Shown here: piece after piece, positions 44,458-54,319 of the stretch
Layout: every line of letters starts with the position of its first letter
Numbering within the stretch: position 1 is the stretch's first letter
NCBI RefSeq assembly: GCF_024623455.1
Contig: NZ_JANIPJ010000001.1
Span: forward strand, 124,001 to 188,000
Reading direction: 5' to 3'
From: Paenibacillus soyae
Lineage (GTDB): Bacteria > Bacillota > Bacilli > Paenibacillales > Paenibacillaceae
Length of the DNA: 64,000 nt
Notes under the pieces: model-generated
Database searches by the model: none
Told to the model about the DNA's origin: nothing
The model's input: only the letters and a program-made list of their open reading frames with translations
Translations under genes and position numbers: made by a program

Positions 44458-45213
44458 ATGGGACTATTTGACCTCGCGGGCAAACGCGCCATCGTAACGG
44501 GAGCGGGACGCGGGCTCGGCGAAGCGATCGCCCTCGGCTTGGCGGAAGCGGGCGCGGACGTCGCGCTTGTCACGAACCGCACGCCTGCGGACAAGACGGC
44601 GGCCCGCATCGAAGCGATGGGCCGCAAGGCGATTACGATTCAGGCGGATGTTGGCGACCGCGCCCAGCTTCCGGCGATCGTGCAGAAGACGATCGAAGGA
44701 TTGGGCGGGCTCGATATCCTCGTCAACAACGCGGGCATTATCCGCCGCACGCCGGCAGCCGATCACAGCTACGAGGATTGGCAGGACGTGCTGGACGTGA
44801 ATCTCAATTCCGTCTACGTGCTAAGCCAACTGGCGGGACGGCATATGATCGAGCAAGGCTACGGCAAAATCATCAACATCGCGTCCATGCTTAGCTTCCA
44901 AGGCGGCATTAACGTGCCGGGCTACACGTCCAGCAAGCATGCCGTTGCCGGCTTGACGAAGGCGCTGGCAAGCGAGTGGGCGTCCAAAGGACTGCAGGTG
45001 AACGCAATCGCTCCGGGTTACATGAGCACGGACAACACCGAAGCGCTTCGCGAGGATCCGGTTCGCAGCACGCAGATTCTGCAGCGTATCCCGGCTGGAC
45101 GCTGGGGGACTTCCGAGGACCTGATTGGTCCGGCGGTATTCCTCGCGTCCGCGGCTTCGGATTACATGAACGGCCATATTCTTGCCGTAGACGGCGGTTG
45201 GCTGGTTCGATAG
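44458..45213 (+). CDS. kduD: 2-dehydro-3-deoxy-D-gluconate 5-dehydrogenase
   Basis: A 251-residue SDR that reduces 2,5-diketo-3-deoxygluconate to KDG, the step after KduI. The cofactor motif TGAGRGLGEA is at residues 14-23, NNAGII near 90, the catalytic IASML with Ser near 141-145, and PGYTSSKHAVAGLTKAL with Tyr-Lys near 154-170. LFDLAGKRAIVTGAGRG is a KduD-like start. It begins two bases after the regulator's stop. KDG kinase and aldolase genes are not in the window. Confidence 0.93.
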   Translation: MGLFDLAGKRAIVTGAGRGLGEAIALGLAEAGADVALVTNRTPADKTAARIEAMGRKAITIQADVGDRAQLPAIVQKTIEGLGGLDILVNNAGIIRRTPAADHSYEDWQDVLDVNLNSVYVLSQLAGRHMIEQGYGKIINIASMLSFQGGINVPGYTSSKHAVAGLTKALASEWASKGLQVNAIAPGYMSTDNTEALREDPVRSTQILQRIPAGRWGTSEDLIGPAVFLASAASDYMNGHILAVDGGWLVR

Positions 45214-45225
45214 ACGGGCAAAGCA

Positions 45226-45261
45226 AAACCCAGCGGCATAAAGCGCCGCTGGGTTTATTTC
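45226..45261 (+). terminator. Terminator of the kdu operon
   Basis: AAACCCAGCGGC pairs with GCCGCTGGGTTT around a short loop, followed by ATTT. Confidence 0.85.
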
Positions 45262-45345
45262 GTATGGAACCTTTCGGCGGACTATACGTTATACTCCTAA
45301 CAGATGCTTCAGAACAGGTAAAACTAGCTCCTGGAGGGATATGGT

Positions 45346-47073
45346 ATGTTATTCTGGTTTCTTGTATTCTCTGCCGCCTCGCTGCTGCTGACGCCTACAT
45401 TCTGGTCGAAGCGGCATATCGTCTGGCAGATCGTCAAGCTGGTCTTTGCTTTCGTCTACGGCGGCGTCATCGTCGGTTACTTGCAGCTCATGGACGAGAC
45501 GGTCAGCGCGGTCATCATGCAGCTGGGCTTCATCTATCCGCTTGTTCTTGCGGCGGATCTGGCCGTCATGATGACGGGAAGAGCGGGTCGGACCGGCAAG
45601 AACCGTCCGAAGGACGAGAGTAAGAAGGCTGGTGGCCCTGCCGCTGGCGTAAGGCTCGGCTTTGGCGTTGCGGCTATCGTGTTGGCCGGATGGATCGCTC
45701 TCGCCCTCCTCTACCCGCTGTTCGTCAAGGATGAGCTGTACCGGATCGTGGAGGCGAAGGAAACGTCCGACAAAATCGCGGCAACCGATATTCAGCATAT
45801 TCCCACCGTTCCGAAGGAAACGGCGGGCTACGTGGCGGATAAGCTCATCGGCGGCATTCCGAAAGCTTCGTATTACCAGCTTGGCGAGCTGACCAGGCAG
45901 AAGATCGGCTCCGAGGAATTTTGGCTCGCGCCGATCGAATACAAGGGGCTCTTCGAATCATGGAATGCCAAGTCGCTGCCGGGATTTATTAAGGTCAGCG
46001 CGGAGGATAAAGACCGACCGGCGACATTCGTCGACCAGGATAGCTTCGTTTATTCGCCTTCCGCTTTTTTCGGCCATGACCTGATGCGGAAGGTTCGGAG
46101 CGAATATCCGAGGGATATATTGCGGTTCGCGGGCTTCGAGCCCGACGAGAACGAGAAGCCGTATTGGATCGTATCGTACGGTCATTACCGGAATTTCCGG
46201 GGCGGCTTCGAGCTGGACGGCGCGATTATCGTAGACGCCGTGACGGGGGAAATGACCAAATACGGCCTAAACGAGCTGCCGGATTTCGTTGATTTTGCGG
46301 TTCCCGCGGAAGTGGCCTTCGATTACAACCAGTGGCATGCCAAGTACAAGCATGGCTGGTGGAACACGCTGTTCGGCAAGAAGGATATCTACCAAGTGAC
46401 CGAGTGGGATACCGACGAAGAAGTAATCGGGTTGTTCGGTCCGGATAAGGAGATGTATTGGTTCACGGATCATACGACGCGCGGAACCAATTCCATGGTC
46501 GGTTATACGCTGATGAACGGCCGCACCGGCGAATATACGTATTATACCGGCACGAAGGGGATGTCCGACGGCAAGGCCGCGATCGAAGCCGTGAACAACA
46601 CGTTCCTCAAGGATGCTTGGACGGGGACGAACTCCATTCTGTACAACATTTACGGCGAGGAAGCTTGGTATATCCCGGTTATCGACACCAAGGGGGTCTT
46701 AAGGAAAATCGCCATCGTGAACGCGCGGAATACGCAAATCGTCGCTTACGGCGACACGAAGCAGAACGCGTTCAACAGCTACAAGGTACGCATGGCCGCT
46801 AGCAAGAACAGCACGAACGACGCGCCTACCGATGCCGCCGACAAGAAGGAGATAACCGGCAAGGTGCTGCGCCTCGGCGAAATGACCGTGGAGAACATTA
46901 CGCTGATTCAAATCCTTCTCGAGGGAAGCGACAAAGTGTTCATGGCGAACCCGCAGGCTATTATTTACGCCCCCTTCATGAAAGAAGGGGATACGGTACG
47001 CCTGACGTATACGGATACGGAGGAGCAGATCGTGTCGGTGGATCAGCTGTTTAACGTGACGCTTGGCAAGTAA
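45346..47073 (+). CDS. Large membrane-anchored hypothetical protein
   Basis: A 575-residue protein. Three hydrophobic segments (about 2-18, 26-48, 58-76) are followed by a basic loop (GRAGRTGKNRPKDESKK) and a fourth helix (VAAIVLAGWIALALLYPLF, about 105-125). The remaining 440 residues would face outside. They are rich in aromatic residues (YWIVSYGHYRNFRGGFELDG; EMYWFTDHTTRG) and look beta-rich. I do not recognise a domain; similar proteins are annotated as hypothetical or cell-shape-related in Bacillales. CTGGAGGG precedes the ATG. It is monocistronic. Confidence 0.75.
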   Translation: MLFWFLVFSAASLLLTPTFWSKRHIVWQIVKLVFAFVYGGVIVGYLQLMDETVSAVIMQLGFIYPLVLAADLAVMMTGRAGRTGKNRPKDESKKAGGPAAGVRLGFGVAAIVLAGWIALALLYPLFVKDELYRIVEAKETSDKIAATDIQHIPTVPKETAGYVADKLIGGIPKASYYQLGELTRQKIGSEEFWLAPIEYKGLFESWNAKSLPGFIKVSAEDKDRPATFVDQDSFVYSPSAFFGHDLMRKVRSEYPRDILRFAGFEPDENEKPYWIVSYGHYRNFRGGFELDGAIIVDAVTGEMTKYGLNELPDFVDFAVPAEVAFDYNQWHAKYKHGWWNTLFGKKDIYQVTEWDTDEEVIGLFGPDKEMYWFTDHTTRGTNSMVGYTLMNGRTGEYTYYTGTKGMSDGKAAIEAVNNTFLKDAWTGTNSILYNIYGEEAWYIPVIDTKGVLRKIAIVNARNTQIVAYGDTKQNAFNSYKVRMAASKNSTNDAPTDAADKKEITGKVLRLGEMTVENITLIQILLEGSDKVFMANPQAIIYAPFMKEGDTVRLTYTDTEEQIVSVDQLFNVTLGK

Positions 47074-47101
47074 CCTGTTGAGGGGTGAAAAAATTTCATC
47101 C

Positions 47102-47130
47102 TTACCGGGGAACGTTCGGCTCCTTATAAT
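47102..47130 (+). promoter_or_regulatory. Promoter of the short secreted peptide gene
   Basis: TTACCG (47102-47107) and TATAAT (47125-47130) are 17 bases apart; the start codon lies 30 bases further on. The -10 is perfect and the -35 weak. Confidence 0.6.
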
Positions 47131-47160
47131 CTTAGTATAGATTCATTGAGGAGCGTGATT

Positions 47161-47307
47161 ATGATGAAAAAAGGTAAAGCCGCCGTGTTAGCCATTCTGG
47201 TTGTTTGTTTGACGCTCGGAACTGCCGTGTCCGGCGTATCGGCTCGAATGATCGCTAGCCAGCCGGTTTGCTTCGCGGACAATTCTACTCAATGTCCGAC
47301 GGAGTGA
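47161..47307 (+). CDS. Short secreted peptide (48 aa)
   Basis: An open frame of 48 codons from ATG 47161 to TGA 47307. It has MMKKGK, a hydrophobic core (AAVLAILVVCLTLGTAV), a likely signal peptidase site after GVSA, then about 20 mature residues (RMIASQPVCFADNSTQCPTE) with two cysteines that could form a disulfide. GAGGAG lies at proper spacing, a promoter lies 30 bases upstream and a terminator 33 bases downstream, so this is a complete small gene. It could be a signalling peptide, a small bacteriocin or a surface peptide. The ABC exporter follows, but as a separate transcript. Confidence 0.65.
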   Translation: MMKKGKAAVLAILVVCLTLGTAVSGVSARMIASQPVCFADNSTQCPTE

Positions 47308-47339
47308 CCTTTCGAACGGCGTATGTAAAGAATTCTTCT

Positions 47340-47375
47340 CAAGAGGCAGCCCCATGCGGGCTGTCTCTTGTTTTA
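47340..47375 (+). terminator. Terminator after the short peptide gene
   Basis: CAAGAG-CAGCCC pairs with GGGCTG-CTCTTG around CATGC, followed by TTTTATAA. Confidence 0.88.
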
Positions 47376-47514
47376 TAAAAAACGCTATACTTTTCCTTCC
47401 AAATCGTGTATATTCTTTTTCCCGCTATTTTTAGCAAAGTACGGTAAGAGGTCGGAGGTTCGCGCTCTGCACGCTGCGAAACGGGCGGAATTCGTACAGG
47501 AGGACTTATAGCAA

Positions 47515-48510
47515 ATGAGTCGGAACAAGGATTGGATTCGGCTGGAAGGAATCGGGAAAAGCTTCAAGGTGGCGACAAGAACGGCCGGGCTTAAGGAAGC
47601 GGCCAAAGCGTTGTTCGTCCGAAAACACACGGTAGTGGAGGCGCTGAAGGATATTTCGTTCTCCATCGGCGAAGGCGAGATCGTCGGGTACATCGGGCCG
47701 AACGGCGCGGGAAAATCGACCACGATCAAAATCATGAGCGGCATTCTGGTGCCGGACGGCGGCAGCTGCTCCGTGATGGGCTATACGCCGTGGAAGGACC
47801 GGACGGACTACGTGAGGCACATCGGCGTCGTGTTCGGGCAGAGGTCTCAGCTATGGTGGGATGTGCCGGTGCTCGACTCGTTCGAGCTGCTGAGGGATAT
47901 TTACAAAATTCCGGATGCCAAGTACAAGCAAAACGTAGCGATGCTCACCGACATGCTCGATCTCGAGAAAATCTTGCAAATGCCGGTCAGACAATTGAGT
48001 CTTGGGCAGCGGATGCGCTGCGAAATCGCGGCATCGTTGCTGCATAGTCCGAAGCTCCTGTTCCTCGACGAGCCGACGATCGGACTCGACGCCGTCAGCA
48101 AGCTGGCGGTCCGGAACTTCATCAAGACGCTGAACAAGGAGCAGGGCGTCACCGTCATTCTGACGACGCATGACATGAGCGATATCGAAGCACTGGCCAG
48201 CCGCCTGCTCATGATCGGCAAAGGGGCTCTGCTCTACGACGGCTCGCTCGAGGAGCTTCGCGGCCGATTCGGAACCGGCAGGACGGTCACGGTCGATTAC
48301 CGGGGGGATTCCGGTCCGATCGATATTCAAGGCGCGACGCTCATGGACTGGACGCAGGAGCGGGCCGTGTACAGCTTCGATACGGAGCAGATCGTGCTGG
48401 CGGATATCGTGTCGCGATTGTCCGAGAAGGTCGAGATCGTCGATATCGCGGTTACGTCCAAGGACCTCGACGAGATGATCGTCGAGCTGTACGAGGAGCA
48501 TCAAATATGA
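47515..48510 (+). CDS. ABC-2 type transporter ATP-binding protein
   Basis: A 331-residue ATPase. Walker A is GPNGAGKST near residues 60-68, the signature LSLGQRMRCEIA near 161-172, Walker B LLFLDEPTIGLD near 179-190, and the switch His in TTHDMSD. A C-terminal extension of about 90 residues follows. The long N-terminus before the core (SFKVATRTAGLKEAAKALFVRKHTVVEALKDIS) is typical of ATPases paired with two ABC-2 permeases in Paenibacillaceae. Substrate unknown. ATGA overlap with the first permease. Confidence 0.92.
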   Translation: MSRNKDWIRLEGIGKSFKVATRTAGLKEAAKALFVRKHTVVEALKDISFSIGEGEIVGYIGPNGAGKSTTIKIMSGILVPDGGSCSVMGYTPWKDRTDYVRHIGVVFGQRSQLWWDVPVLDSFELLRDIYKIPDAKYKQNVAMLTDMLDLEKILQMPVRQLSLGQRMRCEIAASLLHSPKLLFLDEPTIGLDAVSKLAVRNFIKTLNKEQGVTVILTTHDMSDIEALASRLLMIGKGALLYDGSLEELRGRFGTGRTVTVDYRGDSGPIDIQGATLMDWTQERAVYSFDTEQIVLADIVSRLSEKVEIVDIAVTSKDLDEMIVELYEEHQI

Positions 48511-49310
48511 AGGCCTACGTCTCGATTTGGCGGCTCCGGTTCGTCAATGGCATGCAGTACAGGGCGGCGGCGCTCGCGGGCATGGCCACTCAGCTTTTCT
48601 TCGGTTTCGTCTTCATTATGATCTTCGCGGCATTCTACTCCGGCAGCTCGGGCGGCGAGCCCATTTCCTTGCAGGACTTGATTACATATGTATGGCTGCA
48701 GCAGGTGTTCCTTTCCTTCATTATGTTATGGTTCCGCGACCAGGAGCTGTTCGACCTCATAACGAGCGGCAATATCGCCTACGAGCTGTGCAGGCCGATG
48801 GGCTTGTATCCGCATTGGTATTCCAAGCTGATGGCCCAGCGGGTGGCAAGCGCGGTTCTACGCTGCTTTCCGATTCTGTTCATTACGTTCCTGCTCCCCG
48901 AGCCTTATCGGATGAGCGCGCCCCCGTCTTGGGCTTCTTTCTTTCTCTTCCTGGTCACGCTGCTGCTCGGTTTGCTCGTCATCGTGTCCATCTCCATGCT
49001 CATTTACATCTCGGTGTTCTGGACGATGTCCCCGATCGGCTCCATTCTGATGATTTCGGTCGCGGGCGAATTTCTGGCGGGCATGGTCATCCCGGTGCCT
49101 CTCATGCCGCAGTGGCTGCAGAGCATCGCATACGCGCTGCCGTTCCGATGGACGGCGGACTTCCCGTTCCGCGTCTATTCCGGACATATTCCGGTAACGG
49201 AGGCGGCGTGGGGCATCGCGATTCAACTGCTATGGCTGGCTATCCTCGTCATCGCCGGACAATGGCTGATGCGCAGGGCGCTGCGAGCCGTCGTGGTTCA
49301 AGGAGGGTAA
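48507..49310 (+). CDS. ABC-2 family permease (first subunit)
   Basis: A 267-residue membrane protein with six likely helices, starting AYVSIWRLRFVNGMQYRAAALAG, a form seen in the ABC-2 permeases that come in pairs. The region LITYVWLQQVFLSFIMLWFRDQELFDLITSGNIAYELCRPM (about 48-88) is the cytoplasmic coupling segment. It overlaps the ATPase stop by four bases. Export of a lipid, drug or peptide is possible; direction and substrate are not shown. Confidence 0.88.
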   Translation: MKAYVSIWRLRFVNGMQYRAAALAGMATQLFFGFVFIMIFAAFYSGSSGGEPISLQDLITYVWLQQVFLSFIMLWFRDQELFDLITSGNIAYELCRPMGLYPHWYSKLMAQRVASAVLRCFPILFITFLLPEPYRMSAPPSWASFFLFLVTLLLGLLVIVSISMLIYISVFWTMSPIGSILMISVAGEFLAGMVIPVPLMPQWLQSIAYALPFRWTADFPFRVYSGHIPVTEAAWGIAIQLLWLAILVIAGQWLMRRALRAVVVQGG

Positions 49311-49317
49311 CCGAAAC

Positions 49318-50100
49318 ATGCGACTTTATTTCAAATATTTAAACATCCACTTGAAGTCACAAATGCAGTACCGCGCTTCGTTCTGGCTGATGAGCGTCGG
49401 GCAGTTTTTTATCCCGTTCATGGTATTCGGCGGCTTGTACCTCATGTTCGACCGGTTCGGGCAGCTGCAGGGCTGGAGCTTCTTCGAGGTGGCGCTCTGC
49501 TTCGCCGTCATTCATCTGTCCTTCTCGCTCAGCGAATGCTTCGCCCGGGGCTTCGACGCGTTCTCTTCGCTCGTGGGCAGAGGCGACTTCGACCGGCTGC
49601 TCGTCAGGCCGAGAAGCACGGCGCTGCAAGTGCTCGGCTCCAAGTTCGAGTTTACGAGGATCGGACGCCTGCTCCAAAGCTCGTTCGTGCTGGTCTGGTC
49701 GCTCGCCAATTTGCCGGCGGTATGGACCTTCCCGAAGCTGCTGACGCTAGCTCTCATGATCGCGAACGGCGTGTTTATTTTTACCGGCATCTTCATTCTG
49801 GCCGCGACGTTCTGCTTCTGGACGATTCAGGCTCTCGAGGTGGCGAATGTGTTCACGGACGGAGGGCGGGAGATGGCGCAGTATCCGCTTAACATCTATG
49901 AGAAATGGGTGACGCGTTTTTTCACCTTCATCATCCCGTTCGGCTGCGTCAGCTATTTGCCGCTCATGTACCTGCTTGACAAGAGGGAGGGCAGCGAGCT
50001 GCTGCCGATGCTCTTTACGCTCGGGGGAGCGTTGTTTCTCGTGCCATGCCTCCTGATCTGGAGGTTCGGGGTCCGGCATTACCGCTCGACGGGGTCCTAG
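49318..50100 (+). CDS. ABC-2 family permease (second subunit)
   Basis: A 260-residue membrane protein with six likely helices, homologous in layout to the first permease (FKYLNIHLKSQMQYRASFWLMSVGQ; FSSLVGRGDFDRLLVRPRS). The two permeases and the ATPase would make a heterodimeric exporter. GGAGG precedes the start, seven bases after the previous stop. The promoter of glpP begins four bases after its stop, with no clear terminator between. Confidence 0.88.
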   Translation: MRLYFKYLNIHLKSQMQYRASFWLMSVGQFFIPFMVFGGLYLMFDRFGQLQGWSFFEVALCFAVIHLSFSLSECFARGFDAFSSLVGRGDFDRLLVRPRSTALQVLGSKFEFTRIGRLLQSSFVLVWSLANLPAVWTFPKLLTLALMIANGVFIFTGIFILAATFCFWTIQALEVANVFTDGGREMAQYPLNIYEKWVTRFFTFIIPFGCVSYLPLMYLLDKREGSELLPMLFTLGGALFLVPCLLIWRFGVRHYRSTGS

Positions 50101-50103
50101 CCC

Positions 50104-50132
50104 TTGACAAGCGCCCATAATCCCTTTATATT
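50104..50132 (+). promoter_or_regulatory. Sigma-A promoter of glpP-glpK
   Basis: TTGACA (50104-50109) and TATATT (50127-50132) are 17 bases apart. The expected start lies near 50138, at the beginning of the conserved leader element. Confidence 0.85.
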
Positions 50133-50136
50133 CGTT

Positions 50137-50206
50137 ACAAGTTAATATTGTGTGGAGATTCGGAGAACACGGCACCTATTCGTCAATAGGATTGTTGTGT
50201 TCTTTT
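50137..50206 (+). ncRNA. GlpP-type antiterminator leader of glpP-glpK
   Basis: The transcript would begin with ACAAGTTAATA (50137-50147), then TTCGGAGAA (50159-50167). It enters a hairpin in which AGAACAC pairs with GTGTTCT and CCTATT with AATAGG, followed by TTTTG (end 50206). The same two sequence blocks, at nearly the same spacing, occur before the glpD terminator. Family knowledge: GlpP with glycerol-3-phosphate prevents termination at such leaders. The blocks are therefore the likely GlpP target. Confidence 0.75.
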
Positions 50207-50226
50207 GCGCATATTGGGGGGTTACC

Positions 50227-50799
50227 ATGACGACGTTCCGTCAATCCATTCTGCCGGCCGCTCGCAAAATCAAGGATTTCGAGAAGCTGATGGGCACGTC
50301 TTTCGAATATGTCGTGCTGCTTGACAGCCATGTCGCTTCGCTTCAGACGCTTGCGGATATGGCAAGGGCGCACGGCAAGAAGCTGCTTCTTCACGCCGAT
50401 CTGATCAGCGGGCTCAAAAACGACGAGGCGGCCGCGGAATATTTGTGCCAAATCATAAGACCGGCCGGCGTCATCTCCACGAGAGCGAGCGTCATCCAGA
50501 AGACGAAGCAGAACGGATTAATCGCGATCCAGCGATTGTTCCTGCTCGATACGATCGCGCTGGAGAAAAGCTATGTTTTGCTTGAACGCACGAAGCCGGA
50601 TTATATAGAAGTGCTGCCGGGCGTCATTCCCCATATGATCGGGGAAGTGCTTAAACGCGCGGATATTCCCGTATTCGCGGGCGGACTGATCCGCACGGCC
50701 GAGGATGTCGAGAATGCACTGGCGGCGGGCGCATCAGCCGTTACGACGTCGAAGCGCGAGCTGTGGGCGAAATACGAACGGACAGAAAGGAGAGGATAG
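50227..50799 (+). CDS. glpP: Glycerol-3-phosphate-responsive antiterminator GlpP
   Basis: A 190-residue mRNA-binding antiterminator with a TIM-barrel-like fold. Characteristic stretches are VVLLDSHVASLQTLADMARAHGKKLLLHADLISGL near 37-71, GVISTRASVIQKTKQ near 90-104 and PDYIEVLPGVIPHMI near 130-144. It senses glycerol-3-phosphate and allows transcription past leader terminators of glp genes. ATG 50227 is preceded by GGGGGG. It is first in an operon with glpK and lies behind a leader like that of glpD, so it probably controls its own synthesis. Confidence 0.93.
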   Translation: MTTFRQSILPAARKIKDFEKLMGTSFEYVVLLDSHVASLQTLADMARAHGKKLLLHADLISGLKNDEAAAEYLCQIIRPAGVISTRASVIQKTKQNGLIAIQRLFLLDTIALEKSYVLLERTKPDYIEVLPGVIPHMIGEVLKRADIPVFAGGLIRTAEDVENALAAGASAVTTSKRELWAKYERTERRG

Positions 50800-52296
<1,497 letters not shown>

Positions 52297-52312
52297 AGCC
52301 AGCAATCTTAGG

Positions 52313-52341
52313 TTCCTTTTTCGGGAGCGGCATGTTATACT
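52313..52341 (+). promoter_or_regulatory. glpD promoter
   Basis: TTCCTT (52313-52318) and TATACT (52336-52341) are 17 bases apart, with an extended -10 (TGT before TATACT). The expected start falls near 52348 in the conserved leader block. Confidence 0.7.
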
Positions 52342-52345
52342 GGGA

Positions 52346-52430
52346 ACAAGTTAATAACGGGACGGAGTTTCGGAGAATCCCCATTAGTCCGGCGTTTAAT
52401 CGCGCCGGGCTGATGGGGATTCTTTTTTTC
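52346..52430 (+). ncRNA. GlpP-type antiterminator leader of glpD
   Basis: ACAAGTTAATA (52346-52356) and TTCGGAGAA (52369-52377) repeat the blocks of the glpP leader. Then AGAATCCCCAT (52374-52384) pairs with ATGGGGATTCT (52413-52423), with CCGGCG/CGCCGG inside, and T's follow to 52430. It is a strong terminator 37 bases before glpD that must be overridden for expression. Confidence 0.85.
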
Positions 52431-52466
52431 TCGGAACCAGCCGTCCCTTACGGAGGGTATACAACC

Positions 52467-54137
52467 ATGACATTACAATTCTCGGCAAGACAAGATAACA
52501 GGAAGGCCCTGCTCGAGCGATTGACCGCCGTCGAATATGACGTGCTTATCATCGGGGGAGGCATTACCGGCGCGGGCATCGCGCTCGACGCCACGACGAG
52601 GGGGATGCGCACGGCGCTGATCGAAATGCAGGACTTCGCCGGAGGCACATCCAGCCGTTCGACCAAGCTGGTGCACGGCGGACTCCGCTATTTGAAGCAA
52701 TTCGAGGTGAAGATGGTTGCCGAGGTAGGCAAGGAACGCGCCGTCGTCTACGAGAACGGGCCGCATGTCACGACGCCGGAATGGATGCTCCTGCCTCTGT
52801 ACAAGGGAGGGACGTTCGGTCCGTTCTCCACGTCGCTTGGACTTAAGCTTTACGATTATTTGGCCGGCGTGAAGCGGGGAGAGCGCCGCAGCATGCTTTC
52901 GGCGGACGAAGCCGCCGCGAAGGAGCCGCTGCTGAAGCGGGAAGGCTTGCTCGGCGGCGGCTATTATGTCGAGTACCGGACGGACGACGCGAGATTGACG
53001 CTCGAAGTGCTGAAGAAAGCGGCGGAGCTTGGCGTCGCGGCCGCTAACTACGTGAAGGCGGAGCAGTTCCATTACGAAGACGGCAAGCTGACGGGCGTTA
53101 CCGCCGTGGATGCGGTGACGGGCGAGAAGCTGCTTATCCGCGCCAAAAAAATCGTGAACGCGGCAGGCCCATGGGTGGATTCCTTGCGGGAGCTCGACCG
53201 CTCGCGGCAAGGGAAGACGCTTCGTTTGACCAAAGGCGTGCACCTGGTGTTCGATCAGTCGCGGTTTCCGCTTCATCAGGCCGTATACTTCGACACGCCG
53301 GACGGCAGAATGATCTTCGCCATTCCGCGCGACGGGAAAACATACGCAGGCACGACGGATACCGATTACGACGGCGACTTGATGAATCCGGCCATGACCG
53401 ATGCGGATCGGGATTACGTGCTTGACGCGGTGAACGGGATGTTCCCAAGCCTGAAGCTGAAGGCTCAGGATGTGGAATCGAGCTATGCGGGACTGCGGCC
53501 TCTTATCTACGAAGAAGGCAAGTCCGCATCCGAGGTATCGCGCCGGGACGAGATTTTCCGCTCCGCTTCGGGCTTAATTACGATCGCCGGAGGGAAGCTG
53601 ACGGGTTACCGCAAGATGGCGGAGAACGTTGTGAACGGGATCGTGAAGGACCTTCATGCCGAAGGCCACGGTCCGTATAAGCCTTGCGTCACCAAGCATC
53701 TTCCGATCTCGGGCGGTGAAGTGGGAGGCTCGGCCAGCTGGCCGGAATTCCTGCGCCGGAGCACGGAGCAGGGAACGAAGTCGGGGCTCACGCCGCAGGA
53801 AGCCAAGACGATCGCGCATCGTTACGGCTCGAACGCGGATCAGATCATCCGGCTTGCCCAGGAGAGCGCGGAGGAGGCGAAGCGGCTTGGCCTGCCTGCC
53901 GACGTGTACGCAACCCTCGTCTATGCGATTGATAAAGAGATGGCGCTGCGGCCCGTAGACTTTTTCATTCGCCGGACCGGCGCGCTCTTCTTCGATATCG
54001 AGTGGGTGAAGAGGTGGAAATCGCCCGTCATCCATGCCATGTCCGGGCTCCTTGGCTACTCCGACACCTTCCGCGAATCATGCGAGGAGGAGCTGGAGGC
54101 GCGGCTGTCCGAGACTGCGCATGAGATCCGCCAATAA
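52467..54137 (+). CDS. glpD: Aerobic glycerol-3-phosphate dehydrogenase
   Basis: A 556-residue FAD enzyme at the membrane face that oxidises glycerol-3-phosphate to dihydroxyacetone phosphate and feeds electrons to quinone. The FAD-binding motif DVLIIGGGITGAGIALD is at residues 25-41, GTSSRSTKLVHGGLRYL near 61-77, and the GlpD stretch AGLRPLIYEEGKSASEVSRRDEIF near 341-364. The C-terminal helical domain is complete. ATG 52467 is ten bases after CGGAGGG; the frame continues upstream through the leader and glpK, which is not real coding. Controlled by the GlpP leader. Confidence 0.96.
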   Translation: MTLQFSARQDNRKALLERLTAVEYDVLIIGGGITGAGIALDATTRGMRTALIEMQDFAGGTSSRSTKLVHGGLRYLKQFEVKMVAEVGKERAVVYENGPHVTTPEWMLLPLYKGGTFGPFSTSLGLKLYDYLAGVKRGERRSMLSADEAAAKEPLLKREGLLGGGYYVEYRTDDARLTLEVLKKAAELGVAAANYVKAEQFHYEDGKLTGVTAVDAVTGEKLLIRAKKIVNAAGPWVDSLRELDRSRQGKTLRLTKGVHLVFDQSRFPLHQAVYFDTPDGRMIFAIPRDGKTYAGTTDTDYDGDLMNPAMTDADRDYVLDAVNGMFPSLKLKAQDVESSYAGLRPLIYEEGKSASEVSRRDEIFRSASGLITIAGGKLTGYRKMAENVVNGIVKDLHAEGHGPYKPCVTKHLPISGGEVGGSASWPEFLRRSTEQGTKSGLTPQEAKTIAHRYGSNADQIIRLAQESAEEAKRLGLPADVYATLVYAIDKEMALRPVDFFIRRTGALFFDIEWVKRWKSPVIHAMSGLLGYSDTFRESCEEELEARLSETAHEIRQ

Positions 54138-54150
54138 CCGACACAACTCG

Positions 54151-54180
54151 AACAGTCCTGCTCTGGCAGGGCTGTTTTTG
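54151..54180 (+). terminator. Terminator after glpD
   Basis: ACAG-CCTGC-TCTG-GCAGG-CTGT stem (with mismatched T/G near the base) followed by TTTTTG. Confidence 0.8.
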
Positions 54181-54319
54181 TCTTTCAAATAGGTCAGCGT
54201 TCTTTACATAAATGATAGGTTAGGTTGATGCGCCGTTTACATCGGTTTGATAGTCTACTATTCACATCCATGGACCATACTTCCAATCGATAGGGTAAGA
54301 GAGAAGGGAGAACAAGGAT

